DNA of 36,901 nucleotides from Caldilineaceae bacterium (lineage in GTDB: Bacteria > Chloroflexota > Anaerolineae > Caldilineales > Caldilineaceae): the NCBI GenBank assembly GCA_022842065.1, contig JALHQH010000080.1, forward strand, positions 1 through 36,901, written 5' to 3'. Below are positions 24,257 through 32,707 of this stretch, piece after piece (the stretch's first letter is position 1; the number at the start of each line of letters is the position of its first letter). A model generated the notes under the pieces. That model was given only the letters and a program-made list of their open reading frames with translations, had not been told where the DNA came from and searched no databases. Made by a program: the position numbers and the translations under genes.

Positions 24257-24720
24257 ATATACCCGTGATCAATGAACTGCTCCCCAATCCAGCCGAACGC
24301 ATTTTGGCCGGCAGCCTGGCCCCAGGCATCTATCGGCTGCATGCCGATATTAACCCCGATCATCTGGTCGCGCCGTTGAGCCAGGCCGGTTGGCGTGGCT
24401 TTTATATTGAAGGGCAAGTCGTGAAGCAGAAAGCGGATTTTCTGCGCATGGCCGGGGCCGCGATGGAATTTCCCCTCTACGCCGGCCAAAATTGGGATGC
24501 CTTCGAAGAGCTGATCAATGATCTGAGTTGGATTGAAGCGCGCGGCTTTGTTTTAATCTATGATGCAGTCTGGCATTTTGCCCACCACGATCGCGCCGGT
24601 TGGCACCAGGCGCGAACCATTCTGAGCGAGGCCGTCGCCCATTGGCGTACTACCCCCACTCCCCTCTATGTCCTGCTACGCAACACCCGTTGGTACGCAC
24701 GCGATATTGAGAAGCTGTAG
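24253..24720 (+). CDS. Barstar-family ribonuclease inhibitor
   Basis: 155 residues, cytoplasmic. The barstar core is clear: FPLYAGQNWDAFEELINDLSWI, where D82 of NWDAFEE corresponds to the aspartate that plugs the barnase active site. FYIEGQVVKQKADFLRMAG and LYVLLRN match the surrounding fold. It is longer than Bacillus barstar (~90 residues), having an extra N-terminal ~40 residues and an insert after the core. The start at 24253 is set by the ATGA overlap with the RNase gene; an in-frame TTG at 24238 would fall inside it. Co-translation with the RNase supports a cognate pair protecting the producer. Confidence 0.9.
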   Translation: MNIPVINELLPNPAERILAGSLAPGIYRLHADINPDHLVAPLSQAGWRGFYIEGQVVKQKADFLRMAGAAMEFPLYAGQNWDAFEELINDLSWIEARGFVLIYDAVWHFAHHDRAGWHQARTILSEAVAHWRTTPTPLYVLLRNTRWYARDIEKL

Positions 24721-24723
24721 CGC

Positions 24724-24790
24724 GACGACGGCACCGTATCCACCGTCCACTGAGCTTGTCGAAGTGAAAGGTGGATACGGTGCCGTCGTC
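24724..24790. terminator. 21-bp stem between convergent genes, with REP-like core
   Basis: 24724-24744 and 24770-24790 pair perfectly (21 bp). The loop holds CACTGAGCTTGTCGAAGTG (24748-24766), itself a small hairpin and a sequence I recognise as a widely dispersed repetitive palindrome core in bacteria. It lies four bases after the barstar stop and runs into the last bases of the enolase-like gene on the opposite strand. It probably ends transcription from both sides, though no T-tract is present. Confidence 0.65.
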
Positions 24791-26060
24791 AGTTCGGCCA
24801 CGACACCAGGGGCCAACCGGTCTCGGCTTCAATCGCGAGCAAGCGATTGTATTTGGCCAGCCGCTCGGATTGGGTGATGGAGCCGACTTTAATTTGGTCA
24901 CCACGCCAGCCGACAGCCAGATCGGCGAGCCAGTTGTCTTCGGTTTCGCCACTGCGCGCGCTGATGGTCACGCGCCAACCGGCGCTACGGGCCAATTGAT
25001 AGGCCGCGGCACCTTCACTCACTGAGCCAATCTGGTTAAGTTTAAGCAACAGGGCATTGGCGGCGCCCGTGTCAATTGCGCGTTGAATGCGCGTCGGGTT
25101 GGTGCAGAGCAGGTCATCACCCAAGACAAGTGCGCGTTCACCAATTCGCGCACGCAGCAACGGCCAATGGGCCCAATCATCCTCGGCTAGGCCATCTTCC
25201 ACACTGACAATCGGATAGCGATCCAGCCAGCCGGCGAGGGTTGCTACCATTTCGTCACTCGTCAACCCGGTCTGATCCAAATAATAGCGCCCATCACGAT
25301 AAAAGTGGCTGGAGGCCACATCCACCGCCAACATTACCTCTTTGCCTGGCGTAAAACCCGCCGCGGCAATTGCTTCGACCGCATCTGCGAGCATTGCCTC
25401 AGCGTTGGTAAAGGGGGGCGCCAGGCCGCCTTCATCAGCGGTGAGCAGCCGCATCTGGTATTTGCGGGCGCAGAGATCGGCGGCGGCCATAAAGACCGCG
25501 GCAGTCGTGGCAAGTGCCTCATCCATTGTCTGCGCCGCAGCCGGCACAACCAGCACATCCTGAATGGGCGCTTGGCCGCCGGCATGTTTGCCGCCACTAA
25601 AAAGGTTGATCGTCGGGCGCGGCAGGGTTGGGGTGGCTGGGGTTGCCAGCAGCGAAGCAAAATAAAGGTGGAGCGGCTGTTCCCGCTCGGCGGCCACGGC
25701 ACGCGCAAAAGCGAGCGAAACAGCCAGAATGGCATTCGCGCCCAGCCGACTTTTCTGGGGGGTGCCATCAAGCGCAATCATGGCCTGATCGAGCGCCTGT
25801 TGATCGGCAAAGGGTTGGCCACAAAGCGCCCCAGCGATTTCACCGCCGATATTAGCGACCGCCTGCCGACAGCCTAAGCCACGATAGCGCTGTGGATCGC
25901 CATCGCGCAATTCATGGGCTTCGGCGGCCCCGGTCGATGCCCCCGAGGGAGCTGCGGCGATACCGACCGCGCCACTGGCGAGGCGACAGGTTGCCTGTAC
26001 TGTGGGGCGGCCCCGGCTGTCTAAAATTTCTAATCCGCTAAGCTGGCTAAGTTGTGGCAT
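24789..26060 (-). CDS. Enolase-like protein with altered active site
   Basis: 423 residues, full enolase length and fold. Enolase converts 2-phosphoglycerate to phosphoenolpyruvate. Conserved residues (this protein's numbering): S39, H159 (GGKHAGG), E210 (ADEGG), metal ligands D247, E288 and D315, K340 (LLKLNQIG), R369-S370 and K391. Two positions that are normally invariant differ: the Glu of the L/I-Q-E motif is D168 (PIQDVLVV), and the His of SHRSGETED is A368 (SARSGETED). The remaining sequence is divergent and short loops are rich in Ala. It may be a second, weakly active or repurposed enolase-superfamily enzyme, with the housekeeping enolase elsewhere. No clear RBS was pinned down; the ATG at 26060 gives the normal N terminus. 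Confidence 0.85.
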   Translation of the reverse strand: MPQLSQLSGLEILDSRGRPTVQATCRLASGAVGIAAAPSGASTGAAEAHELRDGDPQRYRGLGCRQAVANIGGEIAGALCGQPFADQQALDQAMIALDGTPQKSRLGANAILAVSLAFARAVAAEREQPLHLYFASLLATPATPTLPRPTINLFSGGKHAGGQAPIQDVLVVPAAAQTMDEALATTAAVFMAAADLCARKYQMRLLTADEGGLAPPFTNAEAMLADAVEAIAAAGFTPGKEVMLAVDVASSHFYRDGRYYLDQTGLTSDEMVATLAGWLDRYPIVSVEDGLAEDDWAHWPLLRARIGERALVLGDDLLCTNPTRIQRAIDTGAANALLLKLNQIGSVSEGAAAYQLARSAGWRVTISARSGETEDNWLADLAVGWRGDQIKVGSITQSERLAKYNRLLAIEAETGWPLVSWPN

Positions 26061-26182
26061 GGCGCTGATCCATTTCTATAGGTTGGTGTAGGTGGGGTAG
26101 AAAATTAACAACCAGTATACGAGGATTAGGTTTGAACAGCAAAGGTGGGTAGGAAGAAGAACAGTTACATGCGCCGGCACAT

Positions 26183-26219
26183 AAAAAAGCCCGGAATCTA
26201 TGTGATTCCGGGCTTTTTT
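26183..26219 (-). terminator. Intrinsic terminator of the SIMPL-domain gene
   Basis: AAAAAAGCCCGGAATC (26183-26198) pairs perfectly with 26204-26219 over a 5-base loop. On the minus strand the stem is followed by a T-run, so it ends the SIMPL gene transcript (stop at 26242). By symmetry it would also work on the plus strand. Confidence 0.9.
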
Positions 26220-26241
26220 ATACAATCAGCTAGAGGAAACG

Positions 26242-27015
26242 TTATTCGCCAATCGCGTAGGTCACTTGCAGTTGCATCACCAATTCCAACTGGCCGGGGC
26301 TAATCGGGGTGCTGCCACCACCGCCCATGGCGCGTGAGGCATCGGCAAAGTTCGAGGAGTAATAGCCACCACCATCGCCGATCACTTCACTGACGGTGAC
26401 GACTTGACCGATGCTAGCGCCGGTCAGTTCAGCCAGCTCTTCGGCCTTGGCCAAGGCATCGGCAACCGCGCTCTGGCGGGCTTCGGATTCAACCGTGCTG
26501 GGGTCATCCAGGTTAAACTCGACGCCGTAGATGTTGTTGGCACCGGCTTCGATCGCGGCATCCAGCACATCACCCAGGGTGGCCAAATCGCGCACCGTGA
26601 CGGAGACGTTGTTGCTCACACGGTAGTTGGTCTGATCAGCCGGCAGGGGGCCTTCGGGGCCAAAGCGTTCGGCATAGACGCTGAAGCCAGAGGTCTGAAT
26701 ATCCTCCTCGGCAATCCCCTGTTCCATCAGCGCAGCCAGAACGGCATCGATCAACTCTTTGTTAGCATCACTGGCTTCTTTAACGCTCGCCATCATCACT
26801 TCAACGCCAATCTGGGCACGGGCAATATCAGGGCTAATGCTCACTTTGCCTTCGCCCACCACGGTGATGGTGCGGGGCAGGGTCGTTGCGGGCACGGTTG
26901 ATTGGGCATTGGCAACCCCGACCGGTAACCAGGCGGGGCGTAAAGCGAAGGAGCCAACCAGGAGGGCAGCCACCAGTACAAGGGCGCTAATCATAGGGCT
27001 AATACGGTTCTTCAT
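26242..27015 (-). CDS. SIMPL-domain (DUF541) secreted protein
   Basis: 257 residues. A signal peptide (~1-38, hydrophobic ALVLVAALLVGSFAL, likely cut after ANA) precedes a SIMPL/DUF541 domain: ITVVGEGKVSISPDIARAQIGV, AAL..QGIAEEDIQTSGFSVY, YRVSNNVSVTVRDL, GANNIYGVEFNLDDP, EARQSAVADALAKAEELAEL. Family members are periplasmic or surface proteins such as YggE/BP26 with poorly known roles, linked to oxidative stress in some bacteria. A Gly/Tyr-rich loop (GDGGGYYSSNFAD) is near the C terminus. A single-gene transcript is likely: its own terminator lies 23 bases downstream and 311 bases separate it from the next gene. Confidence 0.93.
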   Translation of the reverse strand: MKNRISPMISALVLVAALLVGSFALRPAWLPVGVANAQSTVPATTLPRTITVVGEGKVSISPDIARAQIGVEVMMASVKEASDANKELIDAVLAALMEQGIAEEDIQTSGFSVYAERFGPEGPLPADQTNYRVSNNVSVTVRDLATLGDVLDAAIEAGANNIYGVEFNLDDPSTVESEARQSAVADALAKAEELAELTGASIGQVVTVSEVIGDGGGYYSSNFADASRAMGGGGSTPISPGQLELVMQLQVTYAIGE

Positions 27016-27326
27016 TGGAAACTCGTCCTTTCATTTTGCTGTATTGACAGCAGATGTCATGATTTTAATTGTTCGCAGTCACCACGCGTTGCGTGTTTCT
27101 GCATGTGCCGTTCCGCTCGCTTCACCGGCGCCTGGAAGCGAAATCCTACAGCACAGAAAACTTTTGTTGTGTAGCCATGGCACGTACGGGGTTAAGACGA
27201 GTGGGTTTTCGGAATTGTTCCAGGAAGTTTGGTGGATTAGTAAATCGGTAGATCGGCAAATCGGTAAATCGGTCTACCGCGCCTAATGAAGCATCTACCG
27301 ATTTACCGATTTACTGATTTACTAAT
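27016..27326. other. Intergenic region carrying an octamer palindrome
   Basis: This gap lies upstream of the SIMPL gene and downstream of the Memo-like gene, both leftward. It carries octamer repeat locus 3 at its right end. The remainder (27016-27239) should contain the SIMPL promoter, but I could not assign boxes with confidence. GAAAGGACGAG on the minus strand is the SIMPL RBS. Confidence 0.5.
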
Positions 27327-27340
27327 CTACCGATTTACCG
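27240..27340. repeat. Octamer-unit inverted repeat, locus 3
   Basis: The left arm 27240-27278 reads GTAAATCG, GTAGATCG, GCAAATCG, GTAAATCG. The right arm (27291-27340), reversed, reads GTAAATCG, GTAGATTA, GTAAATCA, GTAAATCG, GTAAATCG, GTAGATGC. The unit is the same as at 12700-12824, 14.5 kb away. The right arm overlaps the 3' end of the Memo-like gene and provides its last codons and TAG stop. Confidence 0.88.
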
Positions 27341-28574
27341 CTCCACCCTGAAAGATCATGCCGCCGACGGTGACGACGGAGGTGTCGACTTCGTCGGCGG
27401 GGCAGACGCCATAGCCCACTGGCTCACCGGTGGTGGCGGCCAGCGTACGCATGGTGAGGTAGATGGGGGAGACGCCACAGACGTTGTTGCCGTCGCGAAC
27501 GCGGCGAATTTCGCCAAAGAAGCCCTCAACGTCACCCCTACACATGTGATTTAGCAGGGTTTGATCGGCCAACTGTAACTGGGCACGGGTGGCGGCATTT
27601 AAGGGTGCCCCACCAAAGGCCGGCCCCACGTGCGCCAGATCACCCGAAGCGATCACCACGGCGCGCCGGCCACGGGTAAATTGTTGGAGCACGGCAATGA
27701 CGTCGGCAATTGTGGCATCATCCTTTGGCTGTGCGCCATTGTAAAGAAAATGATGAAAACCACCACAGAGCATCGGCACGACGGCACAAGGTTCACCCGC
27801 CCGCATATGGTGCAGCCAGACCGCCACGAGTTCGAGCGAATGTTCGCCGCGATGGCGTAATTCGCCGGCAAAGGCCGCCTCAGGACCAATCGCGGCGGCC
27901 AGGGCATCAACCAGCGTTTGGTCGGTGGGCAAAGTGCCGTAGGGGGTCGCATAATTTTGGTGAGTCAATGTAAAGAGATCAGAGCCATAGTGATCGGTGC
28001 CCAGGATGATGACCAGTTCGGCCTCACGCACTGCGTGGGCCGCCCGTTTCCAGACCTGCGCATAGACTTTGCCACCGCGGCCATAATCAATATGAGGGCT
28101 AAGCAAGCCAAAAGGACGCGTCCAATCAATGGCCAGAGGCTCGACGTTATCAGCACTTTCCAGGTAATCCTGCAACTGGCGCCAGAGCTGTGTTTTGTCA
28201 TTAGGGTAAGAGAGGCCGGCCAGGGCCGGCAAACGGGCGGAGGCACGACGATAGGTGTCAAGCACCTGGGCGCGGGCAGTCAGATAACGGGCGTTATCAA
28301 GCATATAAGCTTGATCAAGGGCGTTGACAAATTCGACAATGCGGTCCGGAGTCAGTGCGGCGCCAAGCCGACTGCGCGCGGCGGCACTGATCGCTTCCAC
28401 CGTGTGGCTGCCATCACATAGGGCAAGTAGGGAGGCCAAGCCTTGCGGGACTAACAACGCTTGAGCGGTGATCTGCTGTGGATCGCGCAGCAATAGATAA
28501 GGTTGACCGGCCTGCAGGTGGGGACGGATATCGAGCGCACGCAACTTTGGGTAAGGTGAGGAAAGGGTAATCAT
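27327..28574 (-). CDS. Memo-like protein (AmmeMemoRadiSam system protein B type)
   Basis: 415 residues. The C-terminal ~280 residues match the Memo/MEMO1 family (LLSPHIDYGRGGKVYAQVW, IILGTDHYGSD, GEHSLELVAVWLHHM, VVIASGDLAHVGPAFGG), with the His/Asp residues that form the putative metal site. An extra N-terminal ~120 residues (ITLSSPYPKLRALDIRP, LLVPQGLASLLALCDGSHTV) resembles a small PqqD-like or winged module seen in some bacterial members. The reaction is unknown; relatives sit beside a radical SAM enzyme and an AMMECR1 protein, neither of which is present here. The start at 28574 is chosen over 28655 because the longer frame runs back through a terminator hairpin. The stop lies inside an octamer repeat. 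Confidence 0.85.
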   Translation of the reverse strand: MITLSSPYPKLRALDIRPHLQAGQPYLLLRDPQQITAQALLVPQGLASLLALCDGSHTVEAISAAARSRLGAALTPDRIVEFVNALDQAYMLDNARYLTARAQVLDTYRRASARLPALAGLSYPNDKTQLWRQLQDYLESADNVEPLAIDWTRPFGLLSPHIDYGRGGKVYAQVWKRAAHAVREAELVIILGTDHYGSDLFTLTHQNYATPYGTLPTDQTLVDALAAAIGPEAAFAGELRHRGEHSLELVAVWLHHMRAGEPCAVVPMLCGGFHHFLYNGAQPKDDATIADVIAVLQQFTRGRRAVVIASGDLAHVGPAFGGAPLNAATRAQLQLADQTLLNHMCRGDVEGFFGEIRRVRDGNNVCGVSPIYLTMRTLAATTGEPVGYGVCPADEVDTSVVTVGGMIFQGGAVNR

Positions 28575-28613
28575 CTGCTGAAATCTCATCAGGACAAAAT
28601 GGCAGGAGCCAAA

Positions 28614-28656
28614 TGAAAAAAAATGCTCGACGCCTAGCAAATAGGCGTCGAGCATT
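28614..28656 (-). terminator. Intrinsic terminator of the unknown secreted-protein gene
   Basis: AATGCTCGACGCCT (28622-28635) pairs perfectly with 28643-28656. On the minus strand the stem is followed by eight T residues. It ends the transcript of 28822-30021. A smaller hairpin (28716-28734, AAAGCCC/GGGCTTT) lies between it and the gene. Confidence 0.9.
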
Positions 28657-28821
28657 ATCGGTATTCAATTATCAGGCACTGCGATCCTTAATGCTTGGCA
28701 TAGATAACACAATCGAAAGCCCGTTGGGGGCTTTTCATGCAGAAAAAGCTTCTGCTCGTCTAAATGAACCGATTTCATGTTCATCTATGCCTAATCGCGG
28801 TATACAGGCAACAGCTTTGGC

Positions 28822-30021
28822 CTATTGCATGGATTCTAACGGAATAATCACAGCATCAGCTGGTGCCGTAATTTCTTCAATTGCATCAAAGTCAGCAGCA
28901 TTGTTGACAACATCAATGGTGATGATCGGTGCCATTCCTTCGGGCAGTTCCAAGCTGGCATCAACCATCTGCGCCACCGCAATAAGTGACGAGAGATCCC
29001 AGTCAAAGAGCAGTTCGCTCTCGACAACTTGATAACTTTCCAGATCAATCCGGCGGGTAATTTCGAAGTCCAGGCCCGTGAAGAGCATCGGCCCAAACAT
29101 GGGCAACATGGTAAACACCTGGCCGAGTTGTTCCTCGGTCAAATCCGTGTCGGCCAATTGATTGATTGTGTCGAGTTGGCTGAGCAACATCTCGGCAAAG
29201 GCTGGGCTGCCAATGAAACCACCAAAGTTAAAGGTGCTGTTGAAGACGGCGACATCCATATCACCGACTGTTTCATCATCGCCCCGTTCGACTTCGACAT
29301 ATTCTTCGAGCATGGCCCGCCCTTCTTCCGAATTAAGGAAGTTGGTCATGCCATAGCCGGTCATCGAAGCGGCCATATTGCCACTCTGATCGGCTTGGGC
29401 CATCGATTGGTCAAAACCCATTTGCATCAGGGAGACGACATCGATCCCATACCAGCCACTAACTGTGCCAAGTTCTTCGATCTCAGCGGCCAGTTCATCA
29501 ATGTTACCATAGCCATAGCCATCGGCCATTACAGCCATGGCGCTTACGGTCGTGGGAATGGTCACCCCTGCTTGCTCCGAAATCAGTGCAGCGATCTCTT
29601 CCGGCATGGTGAAGCTTACGGCCATATCGAGCGCTAGATTAGCATAGAGATCCAGCAGCACCTCAACCATGGCATCCATATCTTCCATGAGTGCTTCGGG
29701 ATCCTGCATTTGCATTTCCATGATCTCCATGGCCAATGCTGGATCCAGCGCGTAGGTACCATCCTGATTGTAATTGAAGGCAAGTTCATCTGCCGGCAGA
29801 CCAGGGATACCAGCGATCAGGATATTAACATCAAGGAAATTACTATACGATTCTACAGCTAAAGATGCATCTTGAGATTCGGCTAAAATGGTGCAGTCTT
29901 CTTCCGACAGCTCGCCGCAGAAGGGCGCCGGCATGTCCTGCGCAAAAGCAGGTACAGCTGACGCCACGATGAGCACAAGAAGCAGGGCGATTGTCATGAC
30001 TGGCATTACGCTTTTTCTCAT
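28822..30021 (-). CDS. Secreted acidic protein of unknown function
   Basis: 399 residues. A clean signal peptide (MPVMTIALLLVLIVASAVPA, cleaved after AFA at ~27) precedes a strongly acidic, Met-rich mature protein (EIMEMQMQDPEALMEDMDAM). There are few basic residues and two Cys close to the mature N terminus (PFCGELSEEDCTIL) that could form a disulfide. The alternating hydrophobic beta-like segments and late motif (DFEITRRIDLESYQVVESEL) recall LppX/LolA-like lipid-binding folds, but I cannot establish homology. AAAGGA lies nine bases before the ATG. It has its own terminator and no obvious partner; the membrane sensor kinase gene lies upstream on the same strand. I do not recognise the family. 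Confidence 0.8.
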   Translation of the reverse strand: MRKSVMPVMTIALLLVLIVASAVPAFAQDMPAPFCGELSEEDCTILAESQDASLAVESYSNFLDVNILIAGIPGLPADELAFNYNQDGTYALDPALAMEIMEMQMQDPEALMEDMDAMVEVLLDLYANLALDMAVSFTMPEEIAALISEQAGVTIPTTVSAMAVMADGYGYGNIDELAAEIEELGTVSGWYGIDVVSLMQMGFDQSMAQADQSGNMAASMTGYGMTNFLNSEEGRAMLEEYVEVERGDDETVGDMDVAVFNSTFNFGGFIGSPAFAEMLLSQLDTINQLADTDLTEEQLGQVFTMLPMFGPMLFTGLDFEITRRIDLESYQVVESELLFDWDLSSLIAVAQMVDASLELPEGMAPIITIDVVNNAADFDAIEEITAPADAVIIPLESMQ

Positions 30022-30178
30022 GTCCGAGTCCTTTCGTGGTTGTTCTTTTGGTTTAACGATTCAGCGCCGCCAAGACGACAGCGCAGAAGAGGAGCAATAG
30101 AGCTGTGGCCGTTACAGCTTATCAGTGAACTTACTATCTCGTCAAATTCACATCAGGGAAGACAGCTGCTAACCATTA

Positions 30179-30206
30179 TCGTTTAGCCATCACTGTCGTT
30201 TAGCCA
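30179..30206. repeat. Direct repeat TCGTTTAGCCA (two copies, 17-bp period)
   Basis: TCGTTTAGCCA occurs at 30179-30189 and 30196-30206 in the 215-base gap between the sensor kinase and the secreted-protein gene. The spacing is close to two helical turns, so it may be a regulator site; it could also be chance. Confidence 0.35.
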
Positions 30207-30236
30207 CAGGGGTTTACATCACTGCCATAGAACAAC

Positions 30237-32672
30237 TCAGCGATAGACCTTCATCGGTATATCTACTTGCTGATTATGTGGTAACCAAAACCACAACGTT
30301 GTCCCTTGATTCAGTTGACTTTCCACCGCCAAGTAGCCCTGATGCAATCTTGCTACCTCTTGCACTAAGCTTAACCCAAGACCAGACCCAGGTATGGTGG
30401 ACTGGCTTACATTACTCCCACGATAGAAGCGTTGAAAAATGTGGGGGAGATCTTCAGTCGCAATTCCGATCCCGGTATCTTTAATTTCTACACAAATTTT
30501 GTCATTACGACAATAGGTGCGAATCCGCACTTCACCGACTGGCGTGAAATTGATGGCATTGCGCAATAAGTGGTCAAACGCGCGTTCGAGCGGCAGGGGT
30601 GCCCCATTAACCATCAACGGCTGCTCATGCCCCTCCCAGTGCAAACGCACCCGCTGATCGGGCAAAAGTGCTTGGTGACGGGCGATGGTTGCATCGAGCA
30701 AGCGCCCCAGATCAGTGGGCTGTAGTTCAAGCTGGCTACCCATCTTGTCTAACTGAATCAGATCAAGCATGTCTTTGATTAACAGGGCCATAATATCGAC
30801 TTGCTTCCCAATCGCCCCGATATATTTATCGCGGCGCGGGGAAGCAACATTATTACGCAGCAAATCCAGTTGCAGCTTCAAATTAGAAATTGGGTTGCGC
30901 AATTCATGCGACACATTGTAGATGAACTCTGATTTCATCTCATCCAACTCGTGCAGTCGTGCATTGGCTTGAGCCAACTCATGGGTACGGGCCGCAACCT
31001 GTACCTCTAGCTCCCCATGCCAACGCTGCCAATTTTCCAAGAGCCGGGCATTTTCCAATGTAACCGCAATATAGGTAGAGAGGGTAGCAAAGGTATTATG
31101 ATCTGCTTCCGTAAACGCACTTGCGACTGGCGGTTGCAGCAGCCACAGGCCGATCTGCTGTTCGCGGCCATAAATGGCAAGCTTAAGCATTTCCGGCGGC
31201 AATGTACCATACGTTGCCGTACCCAGGTGGCTGCCGTGGATACCGTAACGACTCCCGTGAAAACGAGGGGCAGAAGTCGCGGCTGCTGGCTGATTGAAGG
31301 GCAAAAATCCGCTGGTAGCAGCACAGCAAAACAGGGTCGTGAACTCATCATAACTTGGTGCAGAGGCCATCATCGCCTCTGTGCTGTCATCACGAATAAA
31401 CAGTGCCACTGCCGCAGCACTGGTCAGGCGTTGTGCGGCCTGGACAATTTCATGCAGCACTTCGTCAAGTGGCCGTGCACTGAGAATACTACGCGCAACC
31501 TGATTGGTCGCTTTTAGCTGATACTGGTGGCGATCAAGCGCAGCCACCATCTCGCTAAAAGCCCCAGCTAATTTGCCAATTTCGTCATCGCTCGGCACCT
31601 CCACGGCCACAGCGAGGTTACCTTGGGTCACGGCGCGCGTCACATGGGCTAACTTACGTAACGGCTTAGTTAACGATTGGGCAATGAAAGCAGAAATAAA
31701 GGTCGTCAACAGCAGCGTGCCGCCGGCGAGCAAGGCGACATTGACGACAAGTTGATGCAGCGGCGCATAGATTTCCGCCGTATTCATTTTAAAAACCAAG
31801 CCCCACTTTAATTCGGGTAGATAGCGATAAACCGTGATCACCGTTGCGTTTAGATGATCGACCGTCACTAGTTCGCCGTCCTGACCATAGGCGGCTAATT
31901 GTGCCGGCTTGGCCTGCTCAGGCGCGGCCAGGGGCAGGAATTGTGCCAATGGCGCGGCCGTGGCGAACCGCACCTGATTGAGCAGCCGGGTGCCGTTTGT
32001 TTCAGCACGACTGAGCACAACCGCACCGGTCTCCCCCATCCGCCATTGGTTCAGCATGGGGTAAATACTCTGTTCCATATCGACTGTTACAAATAAAACC
32101 CCAATGACAGCCCCTTTCGCATCGGCCGCTGGACTGCGCAGTTGATAGCCAAAACACATTTCATACTTACCTGAGATCGGATTGAAGGTAATATCTTCAA
32201 TATAGACCCCCCCATTTTGCAAGGTTGCACGTAGGGCCGCATCATTCATCACAGCTTTGCCCACCAGTGCGGTTGTAGGCGAAACCAGAATTTCACCATC
32301 AGGCGCAGCAATCAGCAGCCGATTGTAATCCGCACGCAAACGTTGCATGCCAGTCAGGGTCGCGGTGAGCAGCGTTGCCAGCGTGTGGCGCTCATCGGCA
32401 GCAGTCGTTGGGTCGATGAGCGCCGCCAAATGTTGTCGATTAAGGGCATTGTCCGCAAGAAATTCAACATCCGACTTGCGCTCTGCCAGCCAGGCGGTGA
32501 TTTCGCTGGCTTTGAATTCGGCAGTCGCTTGTAATTCGGCGCGAAATTGCTGCTCAAGCGCGCTGCGCTGGGTTAGATAGGCAGCCAGGCCCAAACTAAT
32601 GGTAGAGAAAAGTGCAACGAAGGCCAGAGCAGCAAAGATCCGTTTGTGCAAACTGTTCCGCAGCAAAATCAT
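30237..32672 (-). CDS. dCache-HAMP-GAF sensor histidine kinase
   Basis: 811 residues. Transmembrane helix 1 (~11-33) and helix 2 (~312-335) flank a ~275-residue extracytoplasmic sensor of dCache type (YNRLLIAAPDGEILVSPTT, GVLFVTVDMEQSIYPML, LPELKWGLVFKM). HAMP (~338-390, LTKPLRKLAHVTRAVTQGNL), a GAF-like domain (~395-550), coiled coil, HisKA (FIYNVSHELRNPISNL, H589) and HATPase_c (LLRNAINFTP, DTGIGIATEDLPHIFQRF, GSGLGLSLVQEV) follow. It likely senses a small extracellular ligand. No response regulator is adjacent; the LuxR-type regulator 27 kb away is not linked by sequence. GAGGTG lies eight bases before the ATG. Confidence 0.93.
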   Translation of the reverse strand: MILLRNSLHKRIFAALAFVALFSTISLGLAAYLTQRSALEQQFRAELQATAEFKASEITAWLAERKSDVEFLADNALNRQHLAALIDPTTAADERHTLATLLTATLTGMQRLRADYNRLLIAAPDGEILVSPTTALVGKAVMNDAALRATLQNGGVYIEDITFNPISGKYEMCFGYQLRSPAADAKGAVIGVLFVTVDMEQSIYPMLNQWRMGETGAVVLSRAETNGTRLLNQVRFATAAPLAQFLPLAAPEQAKPAQLAAYGQDGELVTVDHLNATVITVYRYLPELKWGLVFKMNTAEIYAPLHQLVVNVALLAGGTLLLTTFISAFIAQSLTKPLRKLAHVTRAVTQGNLAVAVEVPSDDEIGKLAGAFSEMVAALDRHQYQLKATNQVARSILSARPLDEVLHEIVQAAQRLTSAAAVALFIRDDSTEAMMASAPSYDEFTTLFCCAATSGFLPFNQPAAATSAPRFHGSRYGIHGSHLGTATYGTLPPEMLKLAIYGREQQIGLWLLQPPVASAFTEADHNTFATLSTYIAVTLENARLLENWQRWHGELEVQVAARTHELAQANARLHELDEMKSEFIYNVSHELRNPISNLKLQLDLLRNNVASPRRDKYIGAIGKQVDIMALLIKDMLDLIQLDKMGSQLELQPTDLGRLLDATIARHQALLPDQRVRLHWEGHEQPLMVNGAPLPLERAFDHLLRNAINFTPVGEVRIRTYCRNDKICVEIKDTGIGIATEDLPHIFQRFYRGSNVSQSTIPGSGLGLSLVQEVARLHQGYLAVESQLNQGTTLWFWLPHNQQVDIPMKVYR

Positions 32673-32707
32673 CTACTTTTCACCTCATCTTCGCCGCAAC
32701 ACGATTC

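Noticed and set aside
28574..28655. Longer N terminus for the Memo-like protein (start at 28655)
   Set aside because: It would translate through the intrinsic terminator of the upstream gene and adds residues unlike the family.
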